The notes beneath the pieces are model-generated. The model was not told where the DNA came from. It searched no databases and worked only from the letters and a program-made list of their open reading frames with translations. The position numbers were made by a program, and so were the translations under genes. A stretch of 50,085 nt of DNA, taken from Desulfovibrio legallii (GTDB lineage Bacteria > Desulfobacterota > Desulfovibrionia > Desulfovibrionales > Desulfovibrionaceae). Where the stretch lies: contig NZ_SIXC01000012.1 of the NCBI RefSeq assembly GCF_004309735.1, forward strand, positions 1-50,085. The letters are read 5' to 3'. This document shows positions 1 through 9,230 of this stretch, in pieces (the first letter of the stretch is position 1; every line of letters starts with the position of its first letter).

Positions 1-78
1 CTCGGTCACGGGGATCCCATTCTCGGCCTGCTTCAAAATTCCCAAAATCTGGCTGTCAGAAAATCTGGACGCTTTCAT
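1..78 (-). CDS. IS3-family transposase OrfA, N-terminal fragment (cut by window edge)
   Basis: The 26 codons visible begin MKASRFSDSQILGILKQAE and continue open to the window edge. The pattern 'K-x-S-R-F-S-x-S-Q-I-x-x-I-L-K-x-A-E-x-G-x-P-V' is the start of the OrfA helix-turn-helix of many IS3-family elements, which binds the IS ends. OrfB (the DDE integrase) would lie to the left, outside the window. The gene reads in the same direction as the defence operon. Family recognition is from the N-terminus only, so the IS subgroup is not assigned. Confidence 0.75.
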   Translation of the reverse strand, partial: MKASRFSDSQILGILKQAENGIPVTE

Positions 79-118
79 GTAAAATCTCCGTTCGGGTCAG
101 TATCGGAAATTCTACCCA
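1..118 (-). mobile_element. End of an IS3-family insertion sequence (continues off the left edge)
   Basis: The segment holds the start of an IS3-type OrfA gene (ATG at 76-78) and a short leader. On the minus strand the leader reads TGGGTAGAATTTCCGATACT, beginning near position 118. IS3-family ends start with TG and lie a few tens of bases upstream of orfA, so I place the outer end near 118 by inference. No target duplication can be tested because the other end lies outside the window. Confidence 0.5.
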
Positions 119-210
119 TAAACGCTACTTCTTTTTGGGAGGATTACCATTTCTACTCAAATTCTTATCAAGGCAATTGAGTACAAAGGCACTTTGGGCC
201 GGATTCTGTC

Positions 211-267
211 GGACAAAGAGAAAGGCCAAAACCCTTTATTTGCAAGGTGTTTTGGCCTTTTCTGTCC
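211..267. terminator. Long imperfect hairpin, possible bidirectional terminator
   Basis: AAAGGCCAAAAC (221-232) pairs perfectly with GTTTTGGCCTTT (249-260). An inner CCTT/AAGG pair (233-236 with 244-247) extends it, and outer GGACA/TGTCC segments can close the base. Pyrimidine-rich sequence flanks both sides. It sits about 300 bp past the last gene of the defence operon, between that operon and the IS end. A terminator is the simplest reading. A palindromic repeat or attachment-like site is an alternative. The rest of 119-572 shows no convincing gene. Confidence 0.45.
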
Positions 268-458
268 ATCGTTGGACTGAGCTGTTGGTGGAGGGAACGA
301 CGACCTACCGCAAAACAGTCTCAAAGCCCGCGCTCCTCGTAACTCCTTGATAATAAACACCGAAGTCATCTCACACAACCACTTCCCGACAACCCGACCA
401 GAGAAACGATTTTCTCCCCTGATTTCCCTGCACCGGACGAGGGTTACGGGTTTGCAGT

Positions 459-506
459 AAAACCGGATACCTGGCGCTTCTCAGCAACAACTTCGAATCC
501 GGTTTT
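459..506 (-). terminator. Hairpin downstream of the CPCC gene, possible operon terminator
   Basis: AAAACCGGAT (459-468) and ATCCGGTTTT (497-506) form a perfect 10-bp stem with a 28-nt loop. It lies about 65 nt beyond the stop codon of the last minus-strand gene. The T run is inside the stem rather than after it, so termination efficiency is uncertain. The loop is long for an intrinsic terminator. Confidence 0.35.
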
Positions 507-572
507 CGGACGCCGGTTCAGTTCCCAAAACGGGAATCGAATCGGCCTGACCTTGAAGGCAGTGACCTATCC

Positions 573-1574
573 TTACCTCTCTGCCAGGACTTGTTTCTCA
601 AGATCCAGAATTGCATGTATCTGGTTTTCAAGCTGGAAGCTGCCTGCAGAGAGATCCAAATACGCTCTGATTAGAAGGCATTTCTTTAACAGATTTGTCT
701 GACTTCGGCTGAAATTCGGCTCATCCTCTGGAGCATACATTGTCAGATACTTTTCAAAATTTACCTGCGCCTCAGTCAGAGAGTAATCCAGGTGCGACGG
801 CTCTTCGCTGCCAGATGCATCCGAGTCTAATGGATTCTCCGGCCATCCACATAACAGGCATCGTTGATCACCGGTTGGAGCAGTTGGAAGCCCGCAAGCC
901 AGACAGGGACGACGATCAAAACCGGGAGATTTACCTCTGAGACGTTCGCAGAGATCTTCCATTCGGCTGATACGTTGAAGAGAATATCCGACCGCTAATT
1001 CTCGAGTAACCCTTCCATATCCGTAAAGGGTCCCCTCCCAAACGGGATGAGCTAACCACCAATTGTCGAGGAACACTCCCTTTCGCTGATCATAGCGCAG
1101 AGGTTTCCGTGACAGATATTCCTCCAGTGTCGTCGGTGACCCTTCAAGCCTTTTCACTGCCAATATCTGTTCCGCGAGTTTCTTGCTGTCCGAGATAATT
1201 AGCAGAGAATCGTACAATTTTCTGAGTTTGTTCTTTTCCTCAACGTCTTTGTTCGCCCACTCAGATCCGCAAATATCATCCGGAGGGTACATACTGCCAA
1301 AGCGGGAGAAATTCAGCCTCGCGTCTGTCAACGAATAATCCCCGTTTGGCCCACCCCAAACCTCATCGGCACTATCATCGTCCTGGCCGTCATCCTCCCA
1401 TTTACACAAGAGACACATATCATATCGAGAACGCTCTTCTATGGTTGGGTACCCACACGCGGGACAGGCACAGCGATTGAAGACCTCATACGGTTCCCCG
1501 TTAGGATTCCAAAGCTGATTGCACAGCCTGTCAAAACCACGCCTCCTCTCCTGAAATTCTGCGATAGCTTGCAT
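573..1574 (-). CDS. Protein with two CPCC-type cysteine-rich domains
   Basis: A 333-residue protein with two copies of a CPCC family zinc-finger-like domain. The first has C35/C37-P-A-C40, C54-L-L-C57, then W-E-D-D-G and a G-G-P-N...S-L-T-x-A-R-x-N-F tail. The second begins near residue 220 with R-P-C-L-A-C-G and C-L-L-C-G-W, and ends D-Y-S-L-T-E-A-Q-V-N-F-E-K-Y. Known single-copy members are short proteins of unknown function, often near toxins or effectors. The duplication with a helical middle section is unusual. The ATG at 1574 has AAAGGGCGGGT upstream. It is the last gene of the long minus-strand operon, 19 nt after its neighbour. Zinc binding is expected, function is not known. Confidence 0.7.
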   Translation of the reverse strand: MQAIAEFQERRRGFDRLCNQLWNPNGEPYEVFNRCACPACGYPTIEERSRYDMCLLCKWEDDGQDDDSADEVWGGPNGDYSLTDARLNFSRFGSMYPPDDICGSEWANKDVEEKNKLRKLYDSLLIISDSKKLAEQILAVKRLEGSPTTLEEYLSRKPLRYDQRKGVFLDNWWLAHPVWEGTLYGYGRVTRELAVGYSLQRISRMEDLCERLRGKSPGFDRRPCLACGLPTAPTGDQRCLLCGWPENPLDSDASGSEEPSHLDYSLTEAQVNFEKYLTMYAPEDEPNFSRSQTNLLKKCLLIRAYLDLSAGSFQLENQIHAILDLEKQVLAER

Positions 1575-1593
1575 ACCCGCCCTTTACGTGTCC

Positions 1594-2028
1594 TCAATCA
1601 TCTATCAGCATCCGCTTCTCGGCATGGTCAACGCGCCACTCCTTGCCTCTGTCATCGGTCAGGATTGCGGTGAAAACTGACCTGCCAATCGAGGCAGAAC
1701 GGCCGTCCTCCGAATAGTCATCAATCCCGAAGTGGGCAGAAAGAACGGCCGAGACTACAGCTCCAGGTGGTGCCAATTGCTCGAAGTTTCTGAAGAGCGT
1801 TCTCTGACACATCCCGGCAAGAATCCGGTTCCTTTCAATGTCGAATTCCGAGGGCTCTATTCGCAGATCCAGGAGGTCAATTGTCACCGTTGGCAACCGG
1901 TGCTGATACGCCAGCCAAGCATAATGCTGGGCCGAACAGGAAAACATGTGAGCGATGCCGCTGGCAAAACTCTTGATGTGTTTCCGACCCAATTTATTCG
2001 GCCCAAAAGGCGTATCTGCCGTTTCCAC
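1594..2028 (-). CDS. Hypothetical protein
   Basis: A 144-residue soluble protein that I do not recognise. It starts with GTG at 2028, three nt after the HNH gene's stop, with GGGG eight bases upstream. No signal peptide or membrane segment is visible. The C-terminal third (S-V-F-T-A-I-L-T-D-D-R-G-K-E-W-R-V-D) looks like beta strands. The tight packing between the HNH and CPCC genes indicates co-transcription, and it may be an accessory or immunity-type partner of the HNH protein (inference only). Confidence 0.6.
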   Translation of the reverse strand: METADTPFGPNKLGRKHIKSFASGIAHMFSCSAQHYAWLAYQHRLPTVTIDLLDLRIEPSEFDIERNRILAGMCQRTLFRNFEQLAPPGAVVSAVLSAHFGIDDYSEDGRSASIGRSVFTAILTDDRGKEWRVDHAEKRMLIDD

Positions 2029-2031
2029 TGA

Positions 2032-2898
2032 TCAATCCCCGCGCTTCGATTTGTTAACCTCGCCAATCATAATATGGTGTAATTTTTCAAGGTTTTTCTG
2101 GGTCAGGTCTTTTAGTGAACCGACCGGTTTCTTCAATTCAAGTCGTGTTTGCGCAATCGCATAGAGATCTTCTTTTGACATCCCAAGTTCGTTAGCTCGG
2201 GCATAGATCGGCTTATAGAAACTTTGCTTCCACCGCTCCGGAGCCTTGCGTCTGATCTTCGGACGAGCCATGGCAATTTGAGCGTGCAACCACTGGATGG
2301 CTCTATCGGAATCGTCAGATGATATTTCCTTGTAGGTGGTAACATCGAATTCCTTTTTTAGCGAGCTCCAGATCCGTTTTGCAGCACGCTGGGAATCTTT
2401 CTCGGCCGCCGTGTAAATATCGATATATTCATTGACCAATTCCAGGATTTTTCTCGCTGTGGTATTGCTAATGTGCTTACCGCCCGGATCAGTCTGTACG
2501 ACAGTCTTTTTGACCACCCTCTCGGTAACAATATTCAGGTCTCGACCGGCTACCATATTTCCTTTGCCATTCACCGCCTGAATAACGTGGACGGAATTCT
2601 CAGGACGTGGAAGCGGCGTATTCAGCTCGCAGACCTTGCTGTACCAGTTGTCCCGATGTTTCCTGAGTTCTCCCTCCGAAAATTTGCGTCCTCGAGGATG
2701 GTTATTGTTGTAGTGTTCGACTTCTGCATGGCAATCAAAGCAGAGCGGAATGCAATTTTCAAAGCTGTCGTCACCGCCAAGGTGCTTTGGTTTGAGGTGG
2801 TGAGTCTCAATTCGGACCCCACAGAATTTGTGGCAAATGCAGCATGATCGCCCGCAGGCGACTAATGCATCTTCGACGATTTCCTTTGAAAAACTCAT
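2032..2898 (-). CDS. HNH endonuclease-domain protein
   Basis: A 288-residue protein with an N-terminal HNH nuclease fold. The zinc-knuckle cysteines are C19-x2-C22 and C53-x2-C56, the catalytic H-H is at 33-34, and N48 and H57 complete the motif (I-E-T-H-H-L-K-P-K-H-L-G-G). Residues 90-288 form a charged, largely helical region with no recognised fold, probably the part that senses or binds a partner. ATG at 2898 has GAGGGAGCGC in front. It follows the SNF2-like helicase gene by 13 nt, so it is probably the nuclease effector or an added gene of the same defence operon. Confidence 0.8.
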   Translation of the reverse strand: MSFSKEIVEDALVACGRSCCICHKFCGVRIETHHLKPKHLGGDDSFENCIPLCFDCHAEVEHYNNNHPRGRKFSEGELRKHRDNWYSKVCELNTPLPRPENSVHVIQAVNGKGNMVAGRDLNIVTERVVKKTVVQTDPGGKHISNTTARKILELVNEYIDIYTAAEKDSQRAAKRIWSSLKKEFDVTTYKEISSDDSDRAIQWLHAQIAMARPKIRRKAPERWKQSFYKPIYARANELGMSKEDLYAIAQTRLELKKPVGSLKDLTQKNLEKLHHIMIGEVNKSKRGD

Positions 2899-2911
2899 GC
2901 GCTCCCTCGTA

Positions 2912-5900
2912 TCAATTGCTAATGCCCTGAGCGGACTTTGCCGGAGGCAGGATCAGGGTGTTTTCCTCGGCCGATTCATCCTTCAAAACAGTTTCCGGGG
3001 GTTGAAGCGAAATCAGCCAGTCAGCTAAATCCGCTGACTCATGGTTACCGTTCTGGCTAAGGCTGAACAGCAGGTCCTCCTGGCGGGGTTGACCAAAAAC
3101 CATCCGATAAAGGGCCAAGCCTTGCTTCAGTCGTTTGAGCTTCCCAACCTCCTTGCTGTACGGGAGTAGAGGGATGCGGCGCTCCACCCGGGCGGAACCA
3201 TCCTCGAAGATCCAATATGGGATGAGATCGGAGTGCCCATTGGACTTTCGCTGGGCCGCGATATGGAAAAGGGTCTGCCACGGATCACCTTCCTCAAACG
3301 CCTCGGAGAGAGCAGTCAGACCATATCGTTCCGCGATATTCTTTCTGACCGCATGGCCTTTGTAGCGATGAACCCGGCCTTCGCGCTGTTCAAGATCAAC
3401 GGGATTGGAAGGCAGGTTCCAGTGGACTACCGCATGGCACCAAGTGTGGAAGTCCAACCCTTCCTGACCAATTGAGGTCGATGCCAGAACGAAGGGACGA
3501 AACGGTGAGTTGAAGGCATCCCGCACCGAGTCGGCACGAACGAGAGCCTGGTTGTTGTCGTCTCGAATATCCCCGAACCGGAGCGCGAAACGACAGCGGG
3601 TGTTGAAATCATCAAGAGCAAAGCCGTCGCCCGACATCTTTATTTCATCGATTCGAATCTGCGCGGTCCGCAGTGACAACACCGATTGGATACACTCGGC
3701 TATGCCAGCCACCTGTTCTTCCGGTGAGTGCTCTTGGAGACCCAAAGACTCTCGAAGGACATGCACGTATTCGTCGAGCACCGATTGGAGATTGCCGTCA
3801 ATACCGTACTGAAGCGTTAACCGCCAATAAGTGTCCTCGCCGGAGCCTCGCAGCATGGCAATCGTTTCCGGCATATTGAAAAGAGATCGGAAGCCGGATG
3901 CGATCCTGGCTGCGGCTGACAGGAGGTTCGGGTCGGACACGTCAAGTTCGGCACTGATACGGCGAAGAGCTCGCAAGGCACACACGCCAGGACCGGCAAG
4001 AGCCAGATCGCAAAGCACATCGACTAGATCATCCGGCTGAGGGCCGAGAGGAATGTTACCCTCCGCCATGCTGACCAGCAGGTCGATGTGATCTTTGAAG
4101 CGAGTGCCAGATTCATGGTCCGGTGTAGCGGATCTCCATCCCGAATGGCTCTTACACCAGTCCAGCAACTCGTTATGAGAATCGAGTAAAATGGGAGCCG
4201 CCCAATACCATCGCTCGTCAGCTCGTGTCCCTTCCCCGGCACGAGGCAGGGTTTCGACCAAACTACGGCAGGTAGCCTTAACCTCGTTCCTCAGTTCCTG
4301 GGCGTCCACTGGCCCGCTTCCATGGCGAAGTGCAATCTCGAGCGGATCAATCTTGGTGGCAAGGGTTGGGGACGGCAGCAACCAGGCAATAACCGGCATA
4401 CCAGTAAGGCGGTTATCGTTTGAGGCTACCGCAAACCGCAGCAATGGCTTGATCTTGTCATAGAGTTCGCTGTGGGAAACCGAGGTTCCGGCGATCATCA
4501 TTCGTTCGGCTTCGTAGGAGCAAATTGACGCAACCGCGTCCGGAACGGCGCTCCAAGAGGAAAACACAAGGGCTTTGGTCAAACCATCCTTGTCCCGGTA
4601 TGCGTCACCAGGCTTGATATACGGCATGGACGGCGGCATCCATAAAAGCTGCCACATGCCCTTATCAATAGTGTCTTCGAAGAGCACGCGCATCCTTGGG
4701 TTGGCAGGATCGAGAGCCTGATAGCCTTCAAATTTGTTTTTCGTCAGCAACTGTCCATTTGCCGACGAAAGAGTTCCGCGAAGAGCATCTGAAGGGGCAT
4801 TCAACTGGGCATCCAACTTATGCCGCAACTCGTAATGTTTCAAAAAGTTGATCAAGTAAGGCGCAGACTTCCAGTATTCAATTGGTTCCCCGGCCTTAAC
4901 GCAGATTGCCACTGCGTCAACGGTCGCGGCGTGCTGAAGATCCGCTGGCTTTAGGGGAGCCGTCCGCTCGATCTCGGTCAGCATTGAGTTGTGATCACGA
5001 GTCGTCGCGACCCGCTCCGTTCGGCACATGACGTTAAGGAGCGCTCGTTCAAGTTCGGCCTTTTTCCCCGGATGACATACGGAACCCTTTGCGCAGGCGT
5101 GGAGCATTGTTCGATGCTCTGACAAGAGATTTTTGACCGCATCAACCTTGCCGGAATCATTGAAGAGGAAGTTCAGTGTCCTGATGAAATCTGGATAGTG
5201 GTCGTCCTCGTCATTCTCCTGGTCGAGGGTGAACATTTTGTAGGGCGTTGCGGACAGCAGGAGAACGCGAACGTCGGGATGTTCAAAGAGGGCGGTCGCC
5301 AGCATGGAGGCTTCGTCATCGCCATCCAGCAGGTGCTTGAATCGTTGAAATTCATCAAGGATGACCAAATCGGGCTCAAGCGCGGAAAGGCATACTGACG
5401 CCAGCTTGCTTCTGAGTTTTCCGATCAGGTCGTAGCGAAGCTCAGAGTCTTCCCAGGGGATTCTGCTGTAGTCCCGGTAACGAGCAAAGCGTTCACAGCC
5501 TTCCTTCAAGGCCGCATAAAGTTCGGCATCCTCTAGAACTGCCCGGCGGAAGGCCTTGGAAAGGTCTGCATCCAGATCCTCCGCTGGTAGGTTTTTGGCC
5601 TTGGCTCGCCAGTTATCCTTCCCTGCTGTCGCCTGAAGAATGTTGAGGAGGCCTACGCGCAGCCGTCTGCGCCGTTCATTTTGCGCCAGGGGCAAGTCGT
5701 ACAGCATCCGGTAGAGGATAGCCCGTTCATCGGCATGCCCCCCTCGACTGCGGGCATGGTCGAAGGCGGTACCGGGCGTCAGGCTGATGAAATTTACCTT
5801 GTTCTTTCGCAGCGAGCGTACTTGCCTGGGCAGGTAGGTCAGTCGCGTAGCGATTGAAAAACCATCCGTGTCGCTGACATTGAGCCGATTGACATTCTGG

Positions 5901-6151
5901 GTCGCGATGGCGGCATTGGAGCAGATGTAGATCACATCGACCCGATCCACCTCGTCTTGAAGGCGCTCCAAGGTCTTGGCAATGATTCCCCGGGCGACTA
6001 GCGTTTTTCCAAGTCCAACTTCATCGGCGATCAGAAAACGGGAAGTTGGCTCATTGCCATAGAGCCGCTTGAAGACGTACTCAACGGTCTTCCTCTGGAA
6101 ATCTTTCAGACCGGCCAAGGCGGGAGCAGATAAAAAGCGGTTGCTATGCAT
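2912..6151 (-). CDS. SNF2-like superfamily 2 helicase/translocase of a defence module
   Basis: A 1079-residue ATP-dependent DNA translocase. A Q-motif-like K-D-F-Q-R-K-T (16-22) and Walker A A-D-E-V-G-L-G-K-T (42-50) lead the first RecA-like lobe. The Walker B box is I-L-D-E-F-Q-R-F near 265, and motif III L-L-S-A-T-P near 300. The second lobe has G-Q-E-G-L-D-F near 895 and Q-R-E-G-R-V-H-R near 920. Roughly 500 residues lie between the lobes. ATG at 6151 is preferred over an in-frame upstream start because of GGGGGG-CGTG-ATG, and it overlaps the PLD gene by 8 nt. SNF2-like helicases paired with PLD proteins occur in DISARM-like and DUF1156-linked defence loci, where they are thought to move along invading DNA. 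Confidence 0.85.
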   Translation of the reverse strand: MHSNRFLSAPALAGLKDFQRKTVEYVFKRLYGNEPTSRFLIADEVGLGKTLVARGIIAKTLERLQDEVDRVDVIYICSNAAIATQNVNRLNVSDTDGFSIATRLTYLPRQVRSLRKNKVNFISLTPGTAFDHARSRGGHADERAILYRMLYDLPLAQNERRRRLRVGLLNILQATAGKDNWRAKAKNLPAEDLDADLSKAFRRAVLEDAELYAALKEGCERFARYRDYSRIPWEDSELRYDLIGKLRSKLASVCLSALEPDLVILDEFQRFKHLLDGDDEASMLATALFEHPDVRVLLLSATPYKMFTLDQENDEDDHYPDFIRTLNFLFNDSGKVDAVKNLLSEHRTMLHACAKGSVCHPGKKAELERALLNVMCRTERVATTRDHNSMLTEIERTAPLKPADLQHAATVDAVAICVKAGEPIEYWKSAPYLINFLKHYELRHKLDAQLNAPSDALRGTLSSANGQLLTKNKFEGYQALDPANPRMRVLFEDTIDKGMWQLLWMPPSMPYIKPGDAYRDKDGLTKALVFSSWSAVPDAVASICSYEAERMMIAGTSVSHSELYDKIKPLLRFAVASNDNRLTGMPVIAWLLPSPTLATKIDPLEIALRHGSGPVDAQELRNEVKATCRSLVETLPRAGEGTRADERWYWAAPILLDSHNELLDWCKSHSGWRSATPDHESGTRFKDHIDLLVSMAEGNIPLGPQPDDLVDVLCDLALAGPGVCALRALRRISAELDVSDPNLLSAAARIASGFRSLFNMPETIAMLRGSGEDTYWRLTLQYGIDGNLQSVLDEYVHVLRESLGLQEHSPEEQVAGIAECIQSVLSLRTAQIRIDEIKMSGDGFALDDFNTRCRFALRFGDIRDDNNQALVRADSVRDAFNSPFRPFVLASTSIGQEGLDFHTWCHAVVHWNLPSNPVDLEQREGRVHRYKGHAVRKNIAERYGLTALSEAFEEGDPWQTLFHIAAQRKSNGHSDLIPYWIFEDGSARVERRIPLLPYSKEVGKLKRLKQGLALYRMVFGQPRQEDLLFSLSQNGNHESADLADWLISLQPPETVLKDESAEENTLILPPAKSAQGISN

Positions 6152-7958
6152 CACGCCCCCCGATGGAAGATTCAAAAACCGCCCAGAGGTTTAAAAAGTC
6201 CTCGGGGATAATCGCATTCTGGCTTCCCTGGGACAGATCGCGAACCAGCCCCGAGATTTCCGATAGTCTCTCCGGGTGTCGGCTGTACGTGCGGGTCAGC
6301 TCTTCCAGTAGCGGGATATCCTCACCGTCGGCCAATCGGGCCAACCATTTGGCAAACCCGGAGCCACTACCTGGATCAAGTCCGGATACCCTGTCATCCC
6401 CCAGCAACAGCAGGAGATAACGCAGGAATCCCTCCTGATTGCTGATCACGGTTTGCAGGATGGCAGAGTTGCGTTCTTCTGGAACGCCGGTAACGGGAAT
6501 ATTCAGAACGAACCGGGCCGAAACATCCGGATGGTTGGTCTTAAGCTCAAACGCGATGAGACCCGTTACAGAAGAGGCGGAGAACTCTCCGAGGCCGATC
6601 CCGCCGTGAGCATCTCCGTTAAGAATGTCCACCGCGAAGTCCCGAGTAACGGTTATCGGCCATGCAATAGCACTGACGATCCCCTCAAGGGCTGGGATTT
6701 CTCCCGTCAACACCAATGCCCACAGACCGTCCTTCGATCCCGGACTGCATTCGATGGACAGAGCTGTTTCAGCTATCCGGGAGCGAGCCCCCTCGACGGA
6801 TTCCTCAGCCGCCTGCCGGAGAGCATCAATCTCTGCTTCCTTGCTCGTGTCAAAGTCGACAAGATATTCACCTAATCCGTCAGCGCCAAGAAGCTCGTCG
6901 ATGCCACCAACTTTGCTCTTCCGGCCAACTAGCCCGACCAGAATCTCGACGTTCTTCGAAGCATTCAGCGCCGCGTTGGTTGCATTCGCAGACCCCATGA
7001 TCACATGGGTATAGTCTGAATAGTACCTGGTCTCAAACAGATAGACCTTTGCATGGAGGCCGGTCGCAAGCGGCTGTTCGATGGCGTCGTCTTCCTCGCC
7101 ATCCTCGGTTTCCGCCGCGTCGTCCAGATGAAGACATTGCGTGAAGAGCTCGAGAGTCTCCTTCTTCAGGGCTGATAATGACTCCGGACGTGAGATGAGA
7201 GCATCAGCGGCCTTGGTTTTTCTCGTCAATGCTCGCAGGGCCTCATCAGAACAGAACGGCGAAATGACGGCCATCCGATTCGCCATGGGAGGCTCCCAGT
7301 CATACGCTTTCGTTCCCGGAAGATAGAAGGTCAGCTCGTCAAAGCCGTCGGGGAGTTCCCACTGGACTCGATGCAACTCGTCCGCGAATCTGAGAGCTTG
7401 TTCGCTCCTGCCAGGCTCTGTTTTTCCGGTGGCCAGATCAGGAAGCGTCTTGAAGAAATGAGCCAGCGGTTTATTTGATTTGGACTTCCGGCCTGCAATC
7501 GTCCCTTCGAGCTGAAGTGACAGGTCCCAGGACTGATCGGTGGTCATATTCCTCGTCAGGACCACCAGACGATACATCGAGCTGCTTTGATCGGGGCTGA
7601 CAAAACGGATTGCCCAGACTTTCGGATGGAAGACGCCTCCGCCAGGGGCCGTTACCTCGACAACCATTTCCTCCAGAAACCCAAACAAGGGGTTGGGCTT
7701 GGCAATCTGGGGCACCTGAATCCGTCCTCGTTGCACATAAACGGTGATGCGTTTCGAGTACCTGCGGATGGCTTCAAGCACAGACAACGGGTCAGGATCG
7801 GTCTGACCATCCGCCGCCATTAACGCCAGATAGACAGGAGCCTCAAGCAGCAGGGCTGGGTCCATCGAAAAGGTAGTCGCAACAGCCTCGTTGAAAATCA
7901 TCCCCGGCGGTGGAGTCAATGCAGAGGTATAAAGGCTCCGGGAGTTTGGATTCAGCAT
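6144..7958 (-). CDS. Phospholipase D-like nuclease of a defence module
   Basis: A 604-residue protein with two HKD half-sites. The first is H111-P-K113 with N137 in L-T-R-N-M-T. The second is H302-A-K304-V-Y-L-F with G322-S-A-N325-A-T. PLD-superfamily nucleases use this paired histidine/lysine site for phosphodiester cleavage through a phosphohistidine. A C-terminal region of about 250 residues has no recognised fold. ATG at 7958 has GGGAGGAGCA immediately upstream and overlaps the preceding stop by 7 nt. Linkage to the SNF2-like helicase suggests the two work as one nuclease-helicase unit, as PLD DrmC does with helicases in DISARM. It is not assigned as DrmC. Confidence 0.82.
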   Translation of the reverse strand: MLNPNSRSLYTSALTPPPGMIFNEAVATTFSMDPALLLEAPVYLALMAADGQTDPDPLSVLEAIRRYSKRITVYVQRGRIQVPQIAKPNPLFGFLEEMVVEVTAPGGGVFHPKVWAIRFVSPDQSSSMYRLVVLTRNMTTDQSWDLSLQLEGTIAGRKSKSNKPLAHFFKTLPDLATGKTEPGRSEQALRFADELHRVQWELPDGFDELTFYLPGTKAYDWEPPMANRMAVISPFCSDEALRALTRKTKAADALISRPESLSALKKETLELFTQCLHLDDAAETEDGEEDDAIEQPLATGLHAKVYLFETRYYSDYTHVIMGSANATNAALNASKNVEILVGLVGRKSKVGGIDELLGADGLGEYLVDFDTSKEAEIDALRQAAEESVEGARSRIAETALSIECSPGSKDGLWALVLTGEIPALEGIVSAIAWPITVTRDFAVDILNGDAHGGIGLGEFSASSVTGLIAFELKTNHPDVSARFVLNIPVTGVPEERNSAILQTVISNQEGFLRYLLLLLGDDRVSGLDPGSGSGFAKWLARLADGEDIPLLEELTRTYSRHPERLSEISGLVRDLSQGSQNAIIPEDFLNLWAVFESSIGGRDA

Positions 7959-9181
7959 TGCTCCTCCCGGCTCATCCCCTGGTACAGGTCGTTCAAAAGC
8001 ACCTTCACATTCGGCCAGCGATAGACGAGTCTTCCGACTCCGGAGTACCCGCCCCACTGCTCGAGCGCCCTTTGATTCCTGAATCGGGAACGCGTGCCCT
8101 TGAGTTTCATTTCCCTTCTTTTGATCAGGGTGAGCGCATCTGCGTTAGAAAGGAGGTCATTGGGGGACCTCCGGGTATGGTCGATCCACTGCTGAACGAA
8201 AAATCTCGTTTGCGGGGTGATGGTGTGGCCATGATCCATGGTCAACTCCCAGAGGCGGCTCACCGACCAGGAGCGAATTTCCTCCAGGGGAAGATTTGCG
8301 GTCCATTCATCGAAACTTGCCTGATGCTCGGCGACAAGATCTTCATGGTTTCGAAGCCTGGCGAGCTGAACGTTGTACGAGAGCGCCGCTCCATGCATCA
8401 CCTCCGAGAACAGCCGTGCATGGGTCAGGAGTTCTTTATGCTGTTCGGAAAAGCTGCCGTAGTCCGGATGTTCCCACGGAGCTTGGGTGTCGGCGGGTTC
8501 GCAGTGCAGTGCCAAGAACGAGAGGAGACTGTTGGGGCAAGCGACCTGGATGCGATCCCGAATAAATTCGGATTCTTCCCTGGATAAAGCGAAGTTCACC
8601 GCCCCCGGAAAGTCTTCCGGAGGTGCTGGCAATCGAGGATGCCAACTGAGAGTGGCCATCCGCTGCTCAACGTCGATGTCGTCTCCCCGTACCTTTGCGT
8701 CTTTCTCAAGAGCCTTCAGGGTATTCCGGCGACGGTATGTTTCGTCGATGCGCCTGTGATATTCGTCCTGCGAGAATGGCGTAATGCGTATTCCCCAGAC
8801 ACCGAGACCGGCCCAGTAGACGGAGCTGGGCAACCGTTTGAGCCTCTTTCCTGCGGTCTTACCAAAGACGCCAGCCTGATCATCGGAATCCATCAATGGC
8901 TGAACCAGGTCTCTTTCCAGCTTGTCAGCCTGGATCGAAAAACTCTCTGCAGGTAGTCGCTTCTCTTCTAGCGAATGGTAAATCCATGGCACGAAAAGCA
9001 TGTAGCGAAGGCGTGTCTGGATCGTGCTTGTTCCTGGAAACAACTGATCGGCAAAGCTGTCCCGCACGGAGCCGAGCCCAAGCTCGTCACGACTTTCCTT
9101 TTCCTGGAAAAGGGAAAGGATGCGAAGCGTGCGTTCCCTTGCTTTCGAGTCATGGTCAATCCATGCAAGGACGGAAGGCAT
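7952..9181 (-). CDS. DUF6361 family protein
   Basis: A 409-residue protein whose start (M-P-S-V-L-A-W-I-D-H-D) and F-V-P-W-I-Y...L-E-x-x-L-V-x-P-L section match what I know of the DUF6361 family, which has no established activity. No nuclease or ATPase motif and no membrane segment is visible. It appears helical and charged. Start ATG at 9181 is preceded by AGGGGGGGAG at 9-nt spacing, after a 49-nt gap that is the widest inside this module. Its fixed place between the SF1 helicase and PLD genes suggests a structural or DNA-recognition subunit of the complex (inference). Confidence 0.7.
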   Translation of the reverse strand: MPSVLAWIDHDSKARERTLRILSLFQEKESRDELGLGSVRDSFADQLFPGTSTIQTRLRYMLFVPWIYHSLEEKRLPAESFSIQADKLERDLVQPLMDSDDQAGVFGKTAGKRLKRLPSSVYWAGLGVWGIRITPFSQDEYHRRIDETYRRRNTLKALEKDAKVRGDDIDVEQRMATLSWHPRLPAPPEDFPGAVNFALSREESEFIRDRIQVACPNSLLSFLALHCEPADTQAPWEHPDYGSFSEQHKELLTHARLFSEVMHGAALSYNVQLARLRNHEDLVAEHQASFDEWTANLPLEEIRSWSVSRLWELTMDHGHTITPQTRFFVQQWIDHTRRSPNDLLSNADALTLIKRREMKLKGTRSRFRNQRALEQWGGYSGVGRLVYRWPNVKVLLNDLYQGMSREEQC

Positions 9182-9230
9182 CTTTCAGTACTCCCCCCCT
9201 ACAGCCACAAATGGATCGGCGTTGATTGCA

